A DNA stretch of 64,000 bases from Pogona vitticeps (Eukaryota > Chordata > Lepidosauria > Squamata > Agamidae): NCBI RefSeq assembly GCF_051106095.1, contig NC_135795.1:379501-443500 (forward strand). Reading direction: 5' to 3'. Position numbers and translations under genes: made by a program. Below, piece after piece: positions 48,801 to 59,945 of this stretch (position 1 is its first letter; each line of letters begins with the position of its first letter). The notes beneath the pieces were generated by a model. It was not told the origin of the DNA. It saw only the letters and a program-made list of their open reading frames with translations, and made no database searches.

Positions 48801-50483
48801 CAAAGGGAAATGGCCAAAGCGAGGCGGGTCCCATTCAAAGGCCCTGTAGAGGAGGAGGTGCTTGGAGGTGGAGATGAGCCACTCCACCCCACGCAGAACG
48901 TGGCTGATCTGCATGAGGTGGTCATCGACCACGTTCGCCAGGTGGTAGGTCGGGAAGCCGTCGCTCTTCAGGATCACGGGATCTCCCTCCACAGTCGCTA
49001 CATCGTGCTTGCTCCAGCCGTAGACCAGGTCACAAAAAGGCTCCAAGCTCTTCTCTAGGCGAAAACGCACCACGTAGTCGGTGCCCTGAGACAGCTTCTC
49101 AGCCACCTGTTTGGCACTCAAATGCCGGCATCGGTTGTCATACCTTCACAGGGAGAAAAGAGCCTCCGGTGAAACACAGGCCACAGAAGGCCTCAGCCCT
49201 AGCCAGAGTTCTGTTGCCAGGATCTCCATGTTCCAGAACTTAGAAAAAGAAGTACCGATAAATCCTCACCGAGGCGTCTCCCGGCGGCGTAGCGCTTCCT
49301 TCTTCAGCAGCTCCAGACGCTGGGGCGTGCAGAAGCAGTGGTAGGCAGCGCCCTTCTTAAGGAGCAATTCTGTGGCTTCTCTGTAGAGACCCAGGCGCTG
49401 AGACTGATGATAGGGGGCAGCAGGACCCCCTCGGCGAGGGCTCTCGTCAGGTGGAATGCCTGCAAGGGAGAGGAGCAGTCTCTCAGGCAGCAGCAGCCAG
49501 GGCCAGGATATACAAAGATGAAAAGGCCAGAGGAATCAGCACCCTCCACCACAATGCTACCGGGTCATCCATCATCCCACCCAGAAGGGAGCCTTTTTAA
49601 AAAAAAAAAAAAAACACCAAAAGTCAGCAAAAGTGATGCTTTTCCAAATGAACCAAGTGTCGCTTCAGATCTAATGCAGGTCAAGGTAGGACAGAACAGA
49701 AAATTTGAGACACATCTGATGGAGTTACCGGCCCACTCCAGTGCCTCTTCTATGCCTTCTGCAGCTCCTGGCACCAGCCGGCTCTGGTCGGTGTCCTCCA
49801 CTCTCAAGATAAAACGGCCTTGGTGCTTTTTGGCAAAAAGGTAGTTATACAAGGCTGTCCGCAGGCCGCCCAGGTGGAGAAACCCTGCAAAGGGAGGGAA
49901 GGAAGGAAGGAGGGCAGGAGAGGGTCGGTCCCGCCCCAGCCTTTGCAGGGGCCCCTGCCAGCTCTCCCACCTCCTGACTGAGAGGAAGCCCACACACAGC
50001 ACAAGGCAGGGGGCACCAGGGCTGGAGGGGTCTGGAGGAGGTTTCTAAAGGGGGGGGAAGAGATCCCCACACTTCCTCCCAGCACGTCACTGGCCTTTGC
50101 AGCTCAGCCACCCAAGGGATGGGCAGCAGGTTCGGCAGGGCAGTTCGTGGCCGGGAGGGGGGGCGGGGCGGGGGGCGGGGGCGGGAATTGGTGCCATTTA
50201 TCGGAAGAGGCGGAGGAAGACCCTGCTGGGAGCGGCCCGTCCAAAGGGCCTCCTCATTCCTCCCTGGAAGCAGCAGAGGGTTCAGGGCCCCGCAGGCGCC
50301 CTCCGTGCAACGGCAGCACCTCCCCCGTTTCTACGAGAGCTGTGCATGGCAGGTGCTGCCGGGGGATGCTGGGAGTTGTAGTACTCCAGGAGGTGAAGCC
50401 CCCATGGCCCGTCCCCCCCCCCAAACCCCAGCGCCTTTACCGGTCGGGCTGGGAGCAAAGCGCACCCGCGCAGGAGCCGCCAT
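45865..50483 (-). CDS. EARS2: Mitochondrial glutamyl-tRNA synthetase
   Basis: EARS2 is a class I aminoacyl-tRNA synthetase that charges mitochondrial tRNA-Glu with glutamate. Exons in transcript order: 50483-50441, 49884-49729, 49459-49270, 49143-48671, 48170-48062, 47514-47361, 47120-46990, 46613-46478, 45948-45865; phases agree and give 491 residues. The HIGH-type signature is FLHLGG (residues 16-21), split from SPTG by intron 1, and the KMSKS-type loop is KLSKR (252-256). [20 protein letters not shown] and [15 protein letters not shown] match the family. Human EARS2 has 523 residues; the missing 32 are at the N terminus, where the presequence should be. The ATG at 50483 has a strong context but leaves only eight residues before FAPSPTG. 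The frame stays open 35 codons upstream without an ATG (stop at 50591-50589) and includes CTG codons at 50537 and 50531 that would add an Arg-rich leader. Two acceptors (49144, 46614) end in AAG rather than CAG. Confidence 0.95.
50365..50385 (-). promoter_or_regulatory. ZNF143/THAP11-type ACTACAACTCCC motif
   Basis: On the minus strand this reads ACTACAACTCCCAGCATC, the ACTAYRNNNCCCR promoter motif associated with ZNF143, THAP11 and HCFC1. It sits just inside EARS2 intron 1, beside the shared promoter. Confidence 0.6.
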
Positions 50484-50801
50484 GGCCGCCTTCTTTCCGC
50501 TGCCCCGGGAAGCCCGGGCGGTCCCGCGCAGGCGCAGAACATGCGAGCCGGAGGGCGGCTGCTCGGATTGGCTACCTGTCCCGACCAATCAGCGGGCAGC
50601 TTCGGAGGAGCGAGAGACCCTTAAAGGCGCCGCGTCGCCTCTCCCTCCCTCCCGGCCTGTCTGAGCAAGAAGCTCAAGGTAAGGGCTTCCTTTCTCGCTA
50701 GGCTCCGCCCACTGCTGGGCTACGGGGGCCGGCGAGGGCCAATCCTGGCGGCGGGGCGGGTTTTCCCGGCATCCTCCGCGGGCGGGTTGTACACAATCAT
50801 C
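50484..50801. promoter_or_regulatory. Bidirectional EARS2/UBFD1 promoter
   Basis: The EARS2 and UBFD1 start codons point away from each other across 318 bases of CpG-rich sequence. NF-Y-type boxes occur as ATTGG (50567-50571), CCAATCAG (from 50585) and CCAAT (50739-50743), with GC boxes near 50701-50710 and 50752-50760. An NRF1-like GCGCAGGCGC (50526-50535) lies close to EARS2, in keeping with a nuclear gene for mitochondria. No TATA box is seen. Confidence 0.75.
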
Positions 50802-53800
50802 ATGGCCGCCGCCTCGGCGTCTGCTTCTGCCTCTCCCGGTGCGCGCGTGAGAGCCGGAGGGAGGGGCGGGGCGGGGGGAGAGCGAGGGGAAGGGGGGGGG
50901 ACAGAGAGGTCGGGGGCGGCCGTGGGGGAGGCGGCACGGTCGGTCGATCGGTGGGTGGGTCTCCGCTTGCAGCCCCCAGGCGAGGAGTCGGTCTCTCCTC
51001 CAACCCCCCCTCCTCCTCCTCCGCTCACGCTACCCGGGGAAGAAAGGGGGTCCCTGTGGGGGGGGCGCCCTCCATGGCTAAGGGGAAGGAAGGGACTGAC
51101 TGTGGGGAGGGGGCTTATGCTGCAGAGGGGACCCCCCCCCGCACACGGACAGACACACACAGACCCAGCCAGAAAAGCCTTCAGGCGGTAGGAGGCGCGG
51201 AACGGCTTGGAGGGCCTGAAAGAGAGGCCTTGCCTTTTTCGGGAAGGAAGGGGAGGCCTTGACTCTTGGGGGTGGGGGTTGGGCAGCTTCGTCAAATGGA
51301 GGAGGGGGGGCCAAATCCAGCGGGAGCAGGAGGACACCTCCCCCCCCAGTCCACCCCAAACGAGAGGGATGGTCGCCAGGCTGGGCTCCGGCACACAGTG
51401 GGCTCCTCCTGGGTGGACCAGCCGTGGTGAGGCCAAGAAGGGTTGGGCCTGGGTCAGTTCCCCCCCTCCAGGTCCCCCGAAAGGAAGAGCCCAGTGTGAG
51501 GAAGGGGTTACTCGCCCAGCTGGTGCTCTTGGACGACCTTTTACTGCTGTGGGTCTGTGCTGCTCCCAGCAGCAACGCTATACATTGGACAGCAGTGTTC
51601 CTCAAATGTGAAGGAGAGTGTGAGGGGATATATATATTTTTTTTACTGATCCTTTCCCTGTTCTGAGTGATTTTTCCCCATCTCATTTGTTTGCCTTCAC
51701 AGAATCAGAAGACACCCACATGGATGCAGAAGCCCAGGATCCATCATTGGACTGTAGCGAAGGGAGCAAAAACAATTCCCTTTCTGCTGAGAAACCACTA
51801 GAAGACTCTCAGGGTGACCCACCTGATTCTCAGGCTTCTGTCAGTAACGGTAGTGATTCTGAAATGGAGAAAGAGCTGGTCGAGCTAAAAGTTATTTGGA
51901 ACAAAAATAAGTATGACTTGAAGTTCCCACTTGACAGCACAGGGGCGGATCTGAAGCAGAAAATCCATTCGCTGACAGGTAAGCTTTTCAGTTCACTGCT
52001 GGGAGATAATTTTTGCCACCTGCCTTCAGAAGGGATGATTGTGTTAAGTGTACCATGTTGATTCCTTCTTTGGTTAGGCCTTCCACCTGCAATGCAAAAG
52101 GTCATGTACAAGGGACTTCTACCAGAGGAGAAAACTTTACGAGAAATCAAGGTGATCAGTGGCGCAAAAATCATGGTGGTTGGCTCAACCATCAACGACG
52201 TCTTGGCAGTAAACACACCAAAAGATGCTGTTCAGCAGGAAGTGAAATCAGAAGAGACTAAGAAGGAGCCCCTTTGCAGACAAAAGGTTAGTTATTTGGT
52301 GGCCTATATGTGCCCAGCCGGACCGAGGGTAGTCACAGGTGTGTTACAGGGAAGTCTCTTAAAGTTTGTGCATGGCATGGACAGGGAAACGTGAACCTTC
52401 TTATCTTTTGATTGTTCATCTGACAGCCCTGTGATGTGGATCAGTGTTGTGATATCTTGCAGCCCATGGGAAAAGCAGACAGAGGATGTGTGCTCTCAGT
52501 ATATTAGAGTATTACTGATTGGATAGGCACTTTAACATCCTTTTTAACTTCAGCTGAATCCATAGAGTTGTAACCACACTTCAGTAATAAGTAACATTGT
52601 ACAGAGAAATGTTGCTACCTTTTGTTTAGTCCAGATGAGTGTCTTGATCTTAGTGACTATTGTTACTAAATAGCGAAAGTAGATGCTGAGATAAGACCAT
52701 TCCTGTACTTTCCAGTAATCATTTGTTCCAGTCCTTCTGTAAAAGTTGTCCTTAGGCTATTAACTACTGGGTTCCCCCTCCCCCTTTTGCTGGTGTTTTT
52801 TACTGTTATGTTGATTTGTTACCTGCGTGCATTTTGGGCTGCTATTCTTGCAGCTGTACTAAAGAGTTTATCATTAGGACCAAAGTGTCAGCAAGAGTGT
52901 GGATTCTGCAACTGTAAAAGTTATCGACAGGACAAGGGAAGTTTTTTTTTGTTAATCTTGATGTATATGATATGTGAATTTTTTACTAGAAAAGTGGGAA
53001 ATTTCTAATGTTGTGTTTCACATCTAATTTTCTGGGTTTTTTATAGCAACACAGGAAAGTGCTGGATAAAGGAAAACCAGATGACGTGATGCCTTCTGTC
53101 AAGGGTGTGCAGGTCAGTATGCAAGCAGTCAGGACTGGTGGATGTTTCTAGGATGCTTTCTTGTCCTTTACACTCACGTATCACAGAGGAAGGTGGTTTT
53201 TGCAAATGGGAGGCTGGCAGCAGTGTGGCTCGTTCACAGAAGGCCCTTCTTCTCCATCTCTTAGGAGCGTTTGCCAACTGTTCCTCTGTCAGGCATGTAT
53301 AACAAGTCCGGCGGCAAAGTGCGTCTCACCTTTAAGCTCGAACAAGATCAACTCTGGATTGGCACAAAAGGTGGGTGGCCCAAAGCTTATACCATTTGAT
53401 TTTGGGGGTGTCTCACAGCTTATCTTGTGGGGGCCAAGGAATGCGACATTGGGTGGTTTATAGGGCAGCCACTCTTATGGCCCTTTTAGGAGCTCTTCTC
53501 AGGTTCCAGGGCCCCCTGCCAAACGAGGGCACAACACAAATGGATGTCTTTCTGAAACTTCTCACATTTTCAGTCTGTGCTCCTTCAGTTGTGCCCGGGG
53601 TCCCCTTCAGAACGGCTGTTCTCGGATGCTACAGACTCCTGAGCTTCAGAGTCATTTGTTTAGCTGTGAATCATCCTGACTTTCAATGTGTGGAAGCGTA
53701 TAAAAACTTGTAGGATGCTGGGAGAGCCAAAGTATTGGCAACTCGTGTGAATTGTTTGTTTAGCACTCTGGGCTGCTGCTTTAAGTGGGGTCCACCGAAA

Positions 53801-55468
53801 ACCTACCAAACTGATATATTCTTTATGGTAGGAGACAAGAAGTCACTGTTGCTGTGCAAGCTGATGAGCCTTTCTTAGGTTGGTCAGCTGCCTTCCATCA
53901 AAGAAGTTCCCACCTCTCCGAAGTGTGTTCTGAATGCTATTGGGGGCCATACAAGCAACACATAGAGTACAATCTGGGCAATCAGAGAAACTCAGGAGAT
54001 TCAGCCTGTGTCTTCTCTTCAGGGTACCCAGTGTGATGTAGTGGGTAGAGTGACAGGACTAGGTTCAGGTTCAAAGCGTGGCTCTGGGTTCAAATCCCCA
54101 CTTGGCCATGGAAACTCACAGGGGTGTGTATATACGATCTGAAAAGAAACCAGAATATAGGGTTAGGGTGTGTACAGTATATGGAATTGGTAAAACCACT
54201 CCTTAAATATCTCACTTACCTTGAAAACCCCCTTAGGGTGGCTCTAAGTGGCACGAAACAAGGACAGTGCCCCCCCCCCACTGCTAATTTTGTTTCCACT
54301 GTGGAAAGTTACTTTGTCAAAACAAGAGGCTTTTCCTGGGAGTTGGTCTGTGCGATAATCATCATGACAATCATGGTAACTAAAAAGAGTCAGGGAGTGT
54401 GATGGTGGCTCTTCTTGGGTAACTGTTTGGATTCGGTGGGGCTTTGAGAAAACCTTTCCTGCTTAAGGAGAAGGAGGAGTTCTGGGGCTGGGGGAGAGGG
54501 GGAAGGGAAGGGAAGGGGGGGCGGTGCTGCCTGCCCAAACCTCCCCCATTCTGTTTCAATGTAGAAAGAACAGAGAAACTGCCAATGGGATCCATCAAGA
54601 ATGTGGTGAGCGAGCCTATTGAAGGACATGAGGATTATCACATGATGGTAAGGGATCATCGGCTCCTTGGCTGCCTTGCGGGGTTCTCAAGGAACACTGT
54701 ACTTGTTGAGCTGGGGATTTGGAAGGCAGACAGGGCTTAGATTTCTGGGGTGGAAGGGACCCCAGCAGCACTTAGCCTTGCGCACAGTATGAAGGCCAGG
54801 GTCATGCTTCTTGTTGAGACCTCAGAGCTATTCCCCTGTTCTGCAGAGCTATTCCCAAGTTCTTCCCAAGGAGAGTGTGGTTGAGGAGCTTTGGCTGAAA
54901 GCCCGACCAGCACAGCAGCACAGGATTGTCTAGTCTGCACAAGGGTTGTGGGCATGCAAGCAGTGACCTCTGTGGAGGAAACCTGGCCTTTGCCTGCACA
55001 ATTATGGTGCTTCTATGAGCGGCGTGATCCTGCCTTACTCTCCTGGTAGGATTTTGTGTTCAGTGGAAGCTGAACACGTTGCTGGTCAAAGAAGTACCAC
55101 TGCTTGCAGTGAGCATCAAAACCAAAGGCAGGGGCCTCCTTCCGGTAGTCATGTCAGAAATGTGGTACTAGAAGGAATGCTTTGGGTTTTCAGAAAAAGA
55201 GGAATACAGAGTTTGCCACATTCCTTAGGTTATAGATGTGGAATTCGTGGAGTCTCCTAAAGTGCACAGCCCCCAGCCAGTGTTGCATAAGGCCCTTTCC
55301 TCTTTGCACGGACAGGTTTTAAAGCAGAGCCTCTTGCTTCCTTCCCGCCCCTTGCAGGCCTTCCAGCTGGGTCCAACAGAAGCCTCCTACTACTGGGTCT
55401 ATTGGGTCCCGATCCAATACGTTGACGCCATCAAGGACACAGTGCTGGGGAAGTGGCAGTATTTTTGA
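50802..55468 (+). CDS. UBFD1: Ubiquitin family domain-containing protein 1
   Basis: UBFD1 is a conserved protein with one ubiquitin-like domain; its molecular role is poorly defined, with reported links to ubiquitin binding and NF-kB signalling. Exons: 50802-50838, 51703-51978, 52078-52286, 53047-53112, 53265-53370, 54565-54647, 55358-55468, giving 295 residues (human 309). The first donor must be the G|GTGCGC at 50838, since the better-looking GTGAGA downstream breaks the phase. The ATG at 50802 opens MAAASASASASP, followed by an acidic Ser-rich leader, the ubiquitin-like domain (about 71-150) and a near-invariant C-terminal half from LCRQKQHRKVLDKGKP to VLGKWQYF. Conservation with human is very high after residue 70 and low before it. 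The exon after the first begins a second in-frame Met (MDAEAQD, residue 19) resembling human MDTEAE, so a later start is conceivable. Confidence 0.96.
54031..54262 (+). repeat. tRNA-derived SINE, squamate type
   Basis: The head resembles a tRNA with an A-box-like segment at about 54038-54060 and a B box GGTTCAAATCC at 54087-54097. The tail at about 54219-54262 (ACCTTGAAAACC, then TTAGGGTGGC) is of a kind I recognise from SINEs common in lizards and snakes. It lies in the UBFD1 intron before exon 6. The family name is uncertain, and the copy is diverged. Confidence 0.65.
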
Positions 55469-55707
55469 AGGCACGCTCACCTCTGGCACGGGAGACGGAT
55501 ACGATCCGAAGGACACTGCTGGGAGAGGCCTGGACGGGGAGCATCCTGGAACTTCTTAATATATCAAGACGCTCCCAAGGAGGCCTGCGAGGGCGCCAGA
55601 GGTGGGGATCTCTCGCCGTTAGTTTCTTTTCCACTTAAAAAGTGCAGCAGCCACCCTTCTGCAGTCAGCGTCAACTCTATTTTAAAAAAAACATTGCCAT
55701 GGAAATC

Positions 55708-55721
55708 AATAAATCAATAAA
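55708..55721 (+). terminator. UBFD1 proximal polyadenylation signals
   Basis: Two AATAAA hexamers (55708-55713 and 55716-55721) lie about 240 bases after the stop codon. Confidence 0.65.
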
Positions 55722-56519
55722 TACACAAACCTCTGTGTGTAATACACCTTAACCTTGCCCAGTGTAGCGCTTCTGGTTTCTAGCTTCTGCAAGGAAATGG
55801 CTGACAAGCAGCTGTGGAATTTTCTACATGTTTTGGACAAGAGACGGATATTTTCCAATTCTTTTTCTTTTCAAGCATTGCCGTTTCAGCTGTATTGTTA
55901 TGACTAGGAGTTTGAGAAACCAGTTTCTCCGGCTCCTTTTGAAATTTAAAAAATACAGACAGTCAGACGACCTTTGAAATCGTATGCAAACCTTTTGTTT
56001 CGTAAGCCATATCTTCCTAGTCTGTAAGTCCCTTTGTAGCTCTTCTGGTAGGAAAATGGTACAACTCTCATGCTCGTAACCCAAAGATACTTGACTCTCC
56101 TCCTAAGATTCTAGTAACTGTTTCATGGTAAAGATTTTCTGTGCATTAATTGAGAGCAGAGAGGGTAAAAACTGGGGGTCCTGTGTAGCCAAGTTGGCTT
56201 GTTGCCTGCCAGGTTCTTCCACCCCTGCTTTTTGTTCTGCCCTTCTCTCCCCCTCCCCACTTCCCTTTGGCTGCCATCCTTGGGGGAAATCTAGACTGCC
56301 TTAAGAAACATTTCCTGACTCTCACAATCAAGGCCCTTGATTGTTTTGCAGCTCAGCTCCTGCTGGCTTCATGCACTTGGTCTCTGGCATTTTTCATCCT
56401 CCTGCTCAGAGTGTGCGCTCTTCTCGGCTGGCCTCGTCCTAGCCTCTGTAGGGCTCCTCATAGTGTCCTGCCTAAGTGGTTCCCCATTTCCTCTTGTTTG
56501 TTATATTATGTGAGGTTTT

Positions 56520-56585
56520 AAGTTTAACTTGTAAACCGCCCAGAATAGGAGTTGCATTAATAGAGTGGTATATAAATCAAATCAC
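56520..56585 (+). repeat. Reptilian retroposon 3' tail fragment
   Basis: The phrase GTAAACCGCCCAGAATAGG followed by GTGGTATATAAAT corresponds to the 3' end shared by common sauropsid LINEs and the SINEs that borrow their tails. Only a remnant is present. Confidence 0.55.
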
Positions 56586-57507
56586 TATATAAATCTTGGG
56601 AACTAGCAGCCAGTGGTCTGTAGCCAGAGAGGTTCCTCTGCCAGGGCTGACCGATTAGCAAGTATAGGTGGGTCTTTGCAGCTCCACGGACAGTCCAGCC
56701 CTCCTGGGATCTGACCTTTAGCACAAAAAAAGTTGACTCCACACTTTAAGAGTGCGCTTGTAGAAACCTACACACAGAGAGAGATCTGTTGCATTATTAG
56801 CAGCTCTTCTTGGGAACATAAAGCAGCAGTTAGTGCTGGACGGAGCAGGGGGTAGTTCCTTCTGGGGCCTTCAGCAGCAAGTGTATGTGGACTCAGCCGA
56901 AAGGAACGAACCTGCTTATGATCAGGGGTGTTCTGCTCGGCATGCCAGGGGAGACCTGCGTGGGTATAACAGTAACGAAGGCAAAAGACAGGAGTGGCAG
57001 AAGTGGTTTGCAGGCATTGGTCCTGGTAGAGACAAAGTCGGGAGGGGGGGCGCTGTTGTTCCAGCTCTGCTCATTCAGTCAAAATACGCTGTCTGGTCTG
57101 GTTTTGTCTTCAGAGCAGCCCAGAGGAGTTTACCCCCCCCCCAGCGATGGTCTCTGCTGTTCCCACCTGATTCACTTGTGCCCACCTCTTGTGCCTTGGT
57201 GGCGGTCAGCTTTAATGCTCAGAAGGTTAATCAGCTTTGACAGAGGGATAATTTGTACTAGTTTGATTTGGGTGATAGATGGTTTCCTCTTAAGTGTCAC
57301 CAGGGGGGTGTCAGACTTCCCAGAACATGGAAGCCTGGAAAGAAAAGTGTTTTCTCCCAAAAAAAAATAGACACTTTGGGGAAATTTTTAAATATATGCA
57401 ATATTTTCTTATCAAAATGAAATTTGCTCTGCTGAATAAGAACATGGATTTTGTTTTTCCTGCATAATTTTGCCTCTATAATTATACTGTTTGGTATATT
57501 TATGGTA

Positions 57508-57513
57508 AATAAA
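57508..57513 (+). terminator. Possible distal UBFD1 polyadenylation signal
   Basis: AATAAA lies in the AT-rich stretch about 2.0 kb after the UBFD1 stop; another candidate is at 57910-57915. Confidence 0.4.
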
Positions 57514-57909
57514 ACATAAATGCCTTAATTTCGTTCAGATGATTATAAAGTTAGCTTAAATTAGCAAAGGCACTAGCAGTTGGTGCTTGCTGAGATACCC
57601 AAAGGCTGCCATCCTGTACACATGTCCATGGGAGGAGATGCCAGTAAACTTGATAGGGTTTAATTTTAAGTAGGGCAGGCAACGGATTGCACTGCAAATA
57701 TATATCTCAGTTGTTGTTTTTTACAAGTAGTTGGAATGGCGAGGAGAGTAAAATGATGAGACTCAAGTTACAATTTTCTACATCACAGTGAACAAAAGGT
57801 TTAATTCATGGGTTTAAATTGTATGTACCTCTCGGCGTTATCATGACACCCATAATTTTAGAGAAGACTCAGAAAATGAACATTTTCGATAATGTAATTG
57901 TGGAGTGGC

Positions 57910-57915
57910 AATAAA
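57910..57915 (+). terminator. Possible most distal UBFD1 polyadenylation signal
   Basis: AATAAA is followed by T/TG-rich sequence (TGTTGAGCTGTATGTTATTC), a plausible downstream element. Composition shifts back to GC-rich just after it. Confidence 0.45.
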
Positions 57916-59743
57916 CTTGCATATGCTGTTGAGCTGTATGTTATTCTTATTTTATCCTGACACACACACATGCACACACCTGCAGAAGGAGCTTGTGGTG
58001 GCATAGGCAGTGAGTGCCCTTTCTTAGACCTCAGCCACCTTGCCGAGGACGAACACCACAGCCCCTAGACGTATGCCTGCTGCATCAGCTCCCATGGGGA
58101 TCGCAAGGGGGCTAAGCTGTGCCCCTTACTAGTTCAGGCTGCCTTTCAGAGCCCATTTAACGGGGGCAACTTGTGTAGGAGAAAGGAGCATTGTGACAGG
58201 ATCGGAGAAGCGCTGTCTACAACACCTTTTTGGTTCATATCTTGCTCCCTCTTGGTCAATAACAGACCTCTGAAAAGTCCTGTGTAGCTCAATTCCCCCC
58301 CCCTCCTTTGCCCCTCTTCGGTCAGCACGGTTCTTGGTCATTCCATGTAGGTGGGGCTTAGCCGCCCATGGAGCAGGGGAGGATGATAGAGCTGTGTACA
58401 CGGGAATCCAAATACATTTAAGAAAATATGAGCTGGCAGCCGCTGCCACCACACACACCCCAGACCCCAAATAGCCTGAGGAGGGGGGGAGTCTGCTGCC
58501 CTCTTAAAAAGCCACCTGCGTTGGAAGGCAAGTATAGGCTTGGGTGATGTCAGCAGTGTGGGCCATGCTGTCCTTGGTCCCTGTTTGCTCTCCCTGGACT
58601 GTAGGGGAGGTCCCGGGGACCCCTGTCTGCATTGTGGCACTCGGTCGTGGGGCGAGATGAGCAGATCCCTGTCCATCAAACCTTGAGAACTCCTTAGCAT
58701 GAGGAGAAACAGCAGGACGTCTCTGGGTGGTTTGCATTGAGGTCCAAGAGCAGCAGCCTCTAGTTAGCAGAAAAGGTGGATTTTTCAAGTGTTTTATGGC
58801 CCTCCGAGTCTTCATCACAGGCTTCCAGAGGCGTATGGTCTGGTGCCTGAACATGGGTATAATGCCAAGGTATAATGCTAGAAAGACCATGCAAGGAACG
58901 ATCCTGACGGTGGCGGTCCAGCAAGATAACTGGTGTGCCTGGGCAGAAGCCTTGCCAAATGGCAAGCTTCCTGTTCCTTGTGCAGGAATCTCCCATGGGA
59001 TTCAGAAAATGGATTTTAAAAAACCATGAACTCAGGAAACTGAACTCACTGATTTCGTTGTTTCTCAGTGGTGGGTGTTCATCAGTTCTCCCCTTTGCAC
59101 ATGGACCACTGTCAAAGCAGTCAAAGCCCAAGGGAGGGGTGAGGAGGTGGCTCCTGTGACCACCTGGGTTTGCAGTCACCACCACCACCACCACCACCCC
59201 GCCCCGCCAGGCCAACCTGTGTCCGGCTCAGCAAACCTTGCAACTTTTCTCTCTCCCTCCAGGTAGGTGCCGGAATTCCACTGCATTTCCTCCTTCGGAC
59301 CTGCTGCAAAAGACAGGTCCCGCTCCCCTCCCCACCCCCACGGCTAGCCCGCTGGCATTCTCTGCCTCCCAGAAACACTCTAGGGGTTGGGAGGGGCATT
59401 TCCCCAGCCCCCAACCCCCCCCCCTGCTGTGCCTGCTGCACGGCCCTGGAGAGCAGCCAGCCAGGGGGTGGTTGGCGCTTCTCCTCGCCCAACGTGGCTT
59501 TGGCGGCCATCCAGGGCCTGGGCTCCTTTCAGGAAACCTTCCGCCTCCTCCAGAGTCCCTTCCTTCTTTCCTTCTTTCCTTCCCTTGAGAACGAGGGCTG
59601 TGAGCTGGGCTGAGCCTTGGTCCCCCAACCTGTCCGCCCCCTTCCTGAATCCTGGTGATGGGCCCTGAGGACGAGAAGGTCTTCCCTTTAGTAAACTCGG
59701 CTGAGCTCACTCTGCTGCAGCCGGCTGCCCTACGGGGGTCTCA

Positions 59744-59744
<1 letters not shown>

Positions 59745-59813
<69 letters not shown>
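59745..59813. repeat. Compound (TG)n(GA)n microsatellite
   Basis: About 37 bases of alternating TG switch directly to about 31 bases of GA. This joins a Z-DNA-prone and a triplex-prone tract. Confidence 0.95.
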
Positions 59814-59817
<4 letters not shown>

Positions 59818-59819
59818 TG

Positions 59820-59945
59820 GCTTTGGAGGGACTCCCAAGGGGCATCTAGTCCACCCCCACTGTGGCAGGAACCACTCCACAGAGACGACCACGCAACCTC
59901 TCTTGGTCAAAGATTCCACCCCCAGGAGGATGAAAGGACCACACC
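59820..59945 (+). repeat. Interspersed repeat fragment (reptile-type)
   Basis: The phrase GGGGCATCTAGTCCACCCCC, then GTGGCAGGAACCACTCC, matches a wording often seen in reptile interspersed repeats. It shares TCTAGTCCA with the fragment near 44.7 kb. The family is not assigned. Confidence 0.4.

Larger units (their letters stand above)
55469..57960 (+). other. UBFD1 3' UTR and AT-rich flank
   Basis: GC content drops clearly after the UBFD1 stop, most of all from 57.36 to 57.96 kb. Several plus-strand AATAAA motifs lie along it, consistent with a long alternatively ended 3' UTR. A LINE/SINE-type tail sits at about 56520-56585. No protein-coding frame is recognised. Confidence 0.5.

Noticed and set aside
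54038-54105. Functional tRNA gene
   Set aside because: The A/B-box region is diverged and runs directly into a SINE body and tail.
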